The position numbers were made by a program, and so were the translations under genes. This document shows positions 60,765-64,000 of a DNA stretch of 64,000 bases, one piece after another. The notes below the pieces were generated by a model. The model ran no database searches. It saw only the letters and a list, made by a program, of their open reading frames with translations, and was not told the DNA's origin. The stretch's first letter is position 1. Each line of letters begins with the position of its first letter. This DNA is from Candidatus Enterococcus ferrettii (lineage in GTDB: Bacteria; Bacillota; Bacilli; Lactobacillales; Enterococcaceae), in assembly GCF_017377655.1 (NCBI RefSeq), contig NZ_JAFREL010000042.1, forward strand, positions 1 to 64,000, given 5' to 3'.

Positions 60765-62264
60765 ATGTATTTATTAGGCATTGATATCGGCACGTCTTCC
60801 TGTAAAGTAGCCTTGTTTGATCTTGCTGGAGAAGCCATTGCCCAAGCAAGTGAAAGTTACCCCGTTTTTTATCCTCAGGAGGGCTGGGTCGAACAAAATC
60901 CAGGTGACTGGTGGCAGGCGGCTTGTGAAGCAACCAAGAAACTAATTGAACAGTTAAAAATCGATTCGAGTGAGATTGCTGGAATTGGGGTAGCTGGACA
61001 AAGCTGGTCAGCGATTCCTATGTCAGCTGACGGACAGGTTTTAGCCAATACGCCGATCTGGATGGATACTAGAGCGGTGGATATTTGTCAGGAGCTGGAG
61101 GAACAAATTGGCGAAGAACGGTTGTTTCAGCTTTGCGGAAATCCGCTTCAGCCGGCGTACACATTGCCAAAAATTTTATGGTACAAAAAGCATCAACCAG
61201 AGATGTATCAAAAAATCGATAAAATTTTGCAGTCCAACAGCTACATTGTTTATCAACTGACCGGCTGTTTTTCTCAGGATGTTTCCCAAGGCTACGGATA
61301 TCAATCCTTTGATATGCGAAAAGGTACTTATGACCAAACAATCTGTCAGGATTTAGGCATTCCGTTGGAAATATTGCCAGATATTTTCGTCTGCCATGAG
61401 GTTGTGGGCAAAGTAACAGATGAAGCTGCTCTTCAAACTGGACTAACTGCGGGCATACCAGTTGTGGCTGGCGGATTAGATTCTGCTTGCGGCGCTCTAG
61501 GTACTGGCGCAATTCAAGCTGGTGAAACGCAAGAGCAAGGTGGCCAAGCTGGAGGGATGGGCATTTGCTTAGACACCTACCAGGCGGACAAACGATTGAT
61601 CCTTAGTAATCATGTAGTACCGAACAAGTGGCTGCTTCAAGGTGGTACGGTTGGTGGAGGCGGTGTGCTGAACTGGCTGGAAAAACAGTTAGGCGATGCA
61701 GAAAAACTAACAGCAGCCAAAAATAATACCAACAGTTTTATTGAATTAAGCTCTTTAGCTGAAAAAGTCTCTCCTGGTTCAGATGGATTGATCTTCCTGC
61801 CCTATATGGCGGGAGAACGTTCCCCGATTTGGAATCCTAAAGCCAAGGGCGTTTATTATGGACTTGATTTTAGTAAAACAAAAGGTCATTTGATCCGATC
61901 AGGAATGGAAGGCGTAGCTTATTCCCTTAAACATAATCTGGAAACTGCTCAACAGGCTGGTGCAGAGGTTTCATTGCTTCGAGCAATGGGGGGAGCTGCC
62001 AACAGTGAAGTATGGACGCAAATCAAAAGTGATGTAACAGGCAAAGAAATTCGTGTGGTTAATACAGATACTACAACGACTTTAGGTGCGGCCCTGTTGG
62101 CAGGAGTAGGGACAGGTGTTTACACTGATTTTGAGGAAGCCGTGGCTAAAACCGTAACCTATGGTCGAACACATTATCCAAATCCTGAATTAGCCGATGT
62201 TTATCGAGCAGGCTATCAAAAATACTTGGCAATTTATGAAGGCTTGAAAGATCTTATGTGTTAG
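60765..62264 (+). CDS. FGGY-family carbohydrate kinase
   Basis: A 499-residue sugar kinase. LLGIDIGTSSCKVALFDL is the phosphate loop; WVEQNPGDWW, GVAGQSWSAIP, PIWMDTRAVD, GGLDSACGALG (catalytic aspartate) and GMEGVAYSLKHN follow. It is in the xylulokinase/gluconokinase/erythritol kinase part of the family and only distantly similar to the xylulokinase at 54326. Its substrate is not clear: the alpha-galactosidase pathway beside it does not need an FGGY kinase. AGAAGGATGGAG precedes the ATG. Confidence 0.83.
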   Translation: MYLLGIDIGTSSCKVALFDLAGEAIAQASESYPVFYPQEGWVEQNPGDWWQAACEATKKLIEQLKIDSSEIAGIGVAGQSWSAIPMSADGQVLANTPIWMDTRAVDICQELEEQIGEERLFQLCGNPLQPAYTLPKILWYKKHQPEMYQKIDKILQSNSYIVYQLTGCFSQDVSQGYGYQSFDMRKGTYDQTICQDLGIPLEILPDIFVCHEVVGKVTDEAALQTGLTAGIPVVAGGLDSACGALGTGAIQAGETQEQGGQAGGMGICLDTYQADKRLILSNHVVPNKWLLQGGTVGGGGVLNWLEKQLGDAEKLTAAKNNTNSFIELSSLAEKVSPGSDGLIFLPYMAGERSPIWNPKAKGVYYGLDFSKTKGHLIRSGMEGVAYSLKHNLETAQQAGAEVSLLRAMGGAANSEVWTQIKSDVTGKEIRVVNTDTTTTLGAALLAGVGTGVYTDFEEAVAKTVTYGRTHYPNPELADVYRAGYQKYLAIYEGLKDLMC

Positions 62265-62594
62265 CCTTTAAAATTGAATAACAATATCAGCCACAGTCCA
62301 TTCAGTAGGAAGTTTTTTTGCTAAATGGGCTGATTGTCGTTCGTAATTTTATTATGTAAACAAGGCTGACGATTCTAACATTTCTTTGAAATCAGCTGCA
62401 GTATTTTCTGACTAATGACGGGTCCTCTGTTTTTTTGAAAATGAAAAGATTTCTTTCAGAAATACACTTTTCATAGACTGAAAACTTATGGTAAAATCAT
62501 TATTGTCGGTAGGCAGTTCTCTTACTCATCAAATTCTAGCTTGGCAAATAGTCTCATAGAAATTTGCGGCTTTAGACTGAGGTGAGGAGCTAGA
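62265..62594. other. Non-coding gap
   Basis: No gene is supported. An imperfect hairpin near 62292-62332 (AGTCCATTCAG with CTAAATGGGCT, and a T run in its loop) may end the kinase transcript. The rest is AT-rich with no clear repeats until the GGAACATGCTA element at 62595. Confidence 0.4.
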
Positions 62595-62609
62595 GGAACA
62601 TGCTACACT
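62595..62609 (+). promoter_or_regulatory. Extended -10 for small membrane gene
   Basis: GGAACATGCTACACT includes TG-C-TACACT, an extended -10 box (62601-62609), 53 bases before the GTG at 62662. No good -35 is seen, which extended -10 promoters tolerate. The first 11 bases repeat those at 60710-60720. Confidence 0.45.
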
Positions 62610-62661
62610 TCTTATAGATAGAAAACCTTGGTTTAAGGGAAATGATAAGGAGGGAAGAGAA

Positions 62662-62901
62662 GTGGAAAATATGGAAGGCCATTTGGAATACAGCCATACA
62701 GAGGACAAATTAATTCAAGCTTCTAATCGAGTACGTTGTAAACAAGCAAAAATTTCTGTTGTCACTTCTATGGCCGCCGTTTTAACTGGTTTCAATGTTG
62801 ATGCTTTTGCTGACAGTGTGGTGGGGCCTATCATGGTTGCGGCCGGCATTGCGGCAGGTTTTGCAAACATTTATTTATTGAAAAAATACAGTACCAAATA
62901 A
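62662..62901 (+). CDS. Small hypothetical membrane protein, 79 aa
   Basis: A 79-residue protein starting at GTG 62662, with AAGGAGGG seven bases upstream. The first 30 residues are polar and charged. Two hydrophobic stretches (about 31-48 and 53-73) end in KKYSTK, suggesting a small membrane protein with the C-terminus inside. I do not recognise the family. It is monocistronic with its own promoter and a strong terminator. Confidence 0.6.
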   Translation: MENMEGHLEYSHTEDKLIQASNRVRCKQAKISVVTSMAAVLTGFNVDAFADSVVGPIMVAAGIAAGFANIYLLKKYSTK

Positions 62902-62919
62902 TCTAGCAATTATATTTTT

Positions 62920-62971
62920 AACCGCCCGTAGTGAATAATGAGTATTCGCTACGGGCGGTTTATTTATTTAA
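62920..62971. terminator. Strong terminator between convergent genes
   Basis: AACCGCCCGTAG (62920-62931) pairs with its exact complement at 62949-62960, with inner GAATA/TATTC. A T-rich run follows on the plus strand, so it mainly ends the small membrane protein transcript. On the minus strand the U-run is missing, so its effect on the converging gene is less sure. Confidence 0.8.
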
Positions 62972-64000
62972 TTCGTTCCAAAGCTTGCTTCAAATCTTCA
63001 ATTAAATCATCAGAGTCCTCAATCCCAATCGACAACCGTAATAAATTATCGGTTAATCCGTATGACTCTCGTAATTCCTGTGGGATTTCCGCATGGGTTT
63101 GAGTTGTTGGATAAGTTACCAAACTCTCCACGCTGCCAAGACTTTCAGCAAAGGTAAACAATTTCAAAGCCGACAGAAAAGCAGAAATCTGCTCCGCGGT
63201 TTTTAATTTGAAGCTAATCATGCTGCCTTTCCCAGGATAAAATATTTGCTGGATTGCTGTGTGTTCTTGTAAGAAACCTGAGATTACTTGTGCATTTTTC
63301 TCTTGTTGATTGACACGCAGTTTTAATGTTTTTAATCCTCGAATTAATAGCCAACAATCAAATGGTGCCAAAACCGCACCAGTCGTATTCAAAATGTACG
63401 CCAACCTTTCTCCGATTTCAGCTGAATTTGTGACTACTGCTCCAGCCAGTAAATCATTATGTCCACCTAAAAACTTAGTTGCTGAATGAATTACAATATC
63501 AGCACCTAAATTTAGTGGTTTTTGAATAATAGGGGTCAAAAAGGTATTATCAACAATTACCAAACAGTTCTGATCCTTAGCAAGTTTTACAACATAAGAA
63601 ATGTCTACTTCATTCATTAAAGGGTTAGTTGGTGTCTCGATAAATACTCCAGCAAATTCTGAACGAATTTTAGCTTTGTAATCATCAATCGTATCAAAAT
63701 ACTCAAATTGATAGCTGCCTTTGTTTGCAAGTGCATTAAAGTAACGATAACTGCCTCCGTAAAGATCTCGGGAAACCAAGAAACAGCTGCCAACGGGAAA
63801 TAACTCGAAAACTAATTGGATTGCACTCATTCCTGAACTAGTTGCAAAGCCATGCGTTCCGTTTTCTAATTCAGCTAAAGCATTTTCAAGCACTTGACGA
63901 GTTGGATTAGCTGTACGAGTGTAATCGAAACCAGTACTTTGTCCCAATTTGGGATGTGCATAGGTAGTCGAAAGATAAATCGGGGTATTGACTGCTCCTG
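62964..64000 (-). CDS. Cystathionine gamma-synthase/lyase family, partial
   Basis: A PLP-dependent trans-sulfuration enzyme cut by the window end; 345 codons are present. The frame stays open to base 64000 with GAVNTPIYLSTTYAHPKLG near the missing N-terminus, so the apparent TTG at 63947 is not the start. FDYTRTANPTRQ, SSGMSAIQ, FIETPTNPLM, VDNTFLTP and the PLP lysine in SATKFLGGHND are clear. It could be cystathionine gamma-synthase (MetB), beta-lyase (MetC) or an O-acetylhomoserine enzyme; sequence alone does not decide. Confidence 0.88.
   Translation of the reverse strand, partial: GAVNTPIYLSTTYAHPKLGQSTGFDYTRTANPTRQVLENALAELENGTHGFATSSGMSAIQLVFELFPVGSCFLVSRDLYGGSYRYFNALANKGSYQFEYFDTIDDYKAKIRSEFAGVFIETPTNPLMNEVDISYVVKLAKDQNCLVIVDNTFLTPIIQKPLNLGADIVIHSATKFLGGHNDLLAGAVVTNSAEIGERLAYILNTTGAVLAPFDCWLLIRGLKTLKLRVNQQEKNAQVISGFLQEHTAIQQIFYPGKGSMISFKLKTAEQISAFLSALKLFTFAESLGSVESLVTYPTTQTHAEIPQELRESYGLTDNLLRLSIGIEDSDDLIEDLKQALERIK

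Noticed and set aside
1..64000. tRNA, rRNA, CRISPR arrays, prophage or insertion sequences
   Set aside because: I looked for conserved tRNA arms, regularly spaced repeats, transposase, integrase and phage structural genes and saw none. Short tRNAs could still be missed without a covariance search.

Overview
The window reads as an accessory sugar-metabolism region of a low-GC Gram-positive bacterium of the order Lactobacillales, most likely Enterococcus. The reasons are AT-rich DNA, strong AAGGAGG-type ribosome binding sites, many PTS permeases, a LevR-type sigma-54 activator driving a mannose-class PTS, CcpA-type cre sites, an LPxTG surface protein, and tagatose-pathway enzymes of the LacC/LacD/LacX kind. 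The species cannot be fixed from the sequence. I see no rRNA or tRNA genes, insertion sequences, phage genes or CRISPR arrays. About 59 protein genes are supported, the last one cut by the window end.

Region 1 (1-15.3 kb) is a mixed chromosomal stretch. It holds two MarR regulators beside short palindromes with the same core, a hydrolase plus CPBP membrane protease pair, a YccF membrane protein, a second hydrolase, an alpha-class carbonic anhydrase, and a YjdF gene behind a probable yjdF riboswitch. A pentapeptide-repeat protein, a divergent LysR/YeiH exporter pair, an AraC regulator, and a HAD/MFS/acetyltransferase/PHP gene cluster follow. Two places (about 1769-1944 and 4602-4990) look like decayed genes.

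Region 2 (15.3-33.2 kb) is glycoside use. An AraC regulator faces an MFS transporter, a GH78 alpha-L-rhamnosidase and a GPH symporter. After a DUF998 protein and a FabK-like flavoenzyme come a Gfo/Idh/MocA oxidoreductase and a LevR-type activator. A textbook -24/-12 promoter then precedes a mannose-class PTS (EIIA, B, C, D), a GH36 alpha-galactosidase and a GH13 alpha-glucosidase, forming one import-and-hydrolysis operon.

Region 3 (33.9-47.9 kb) starts with a 1449-residue LPxTG surface protein. It continues with a complete galactitol route: GatA, GatB and GatC import galactitol as galactitol-1-phosphate, GatD oxidises it to tagatose-6-phosphate, a PfkB kinase makes tagatose-1,6-bisphosphate, and LacD cleaves it. 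A LacX-type epimerase and a HAD phosphatase follow. Upstream lie two paralogous DeoR regulators and an orphan second GatB that carries its own copy of the gat promoter, operator and cre site. This is the most distinctive duplication in the window.

Region 4 (47.9-55.8 kb) has a BglG-family regulator that lacks a C-terminal EIIA domain. Next come a separate EIIA, a class II ketose-bisphosphate aldolase, a fructose-class EIIB and EIIC, a D-lyxose isomerase, a mutarotase and a xylulokinase. It looks like a pentose or ketose operon feeding both a ketose-phosphate aldolase and xylulose-5-phosphate. Region 5 (56-64 kb) has an AraC regulator, a second GH36 alpha-galactosidase with a melibiose-type GPH symporter, an FGGY kinase, a small membrane protein, and a partial trans-sulfuration enzyme on the minus strand.
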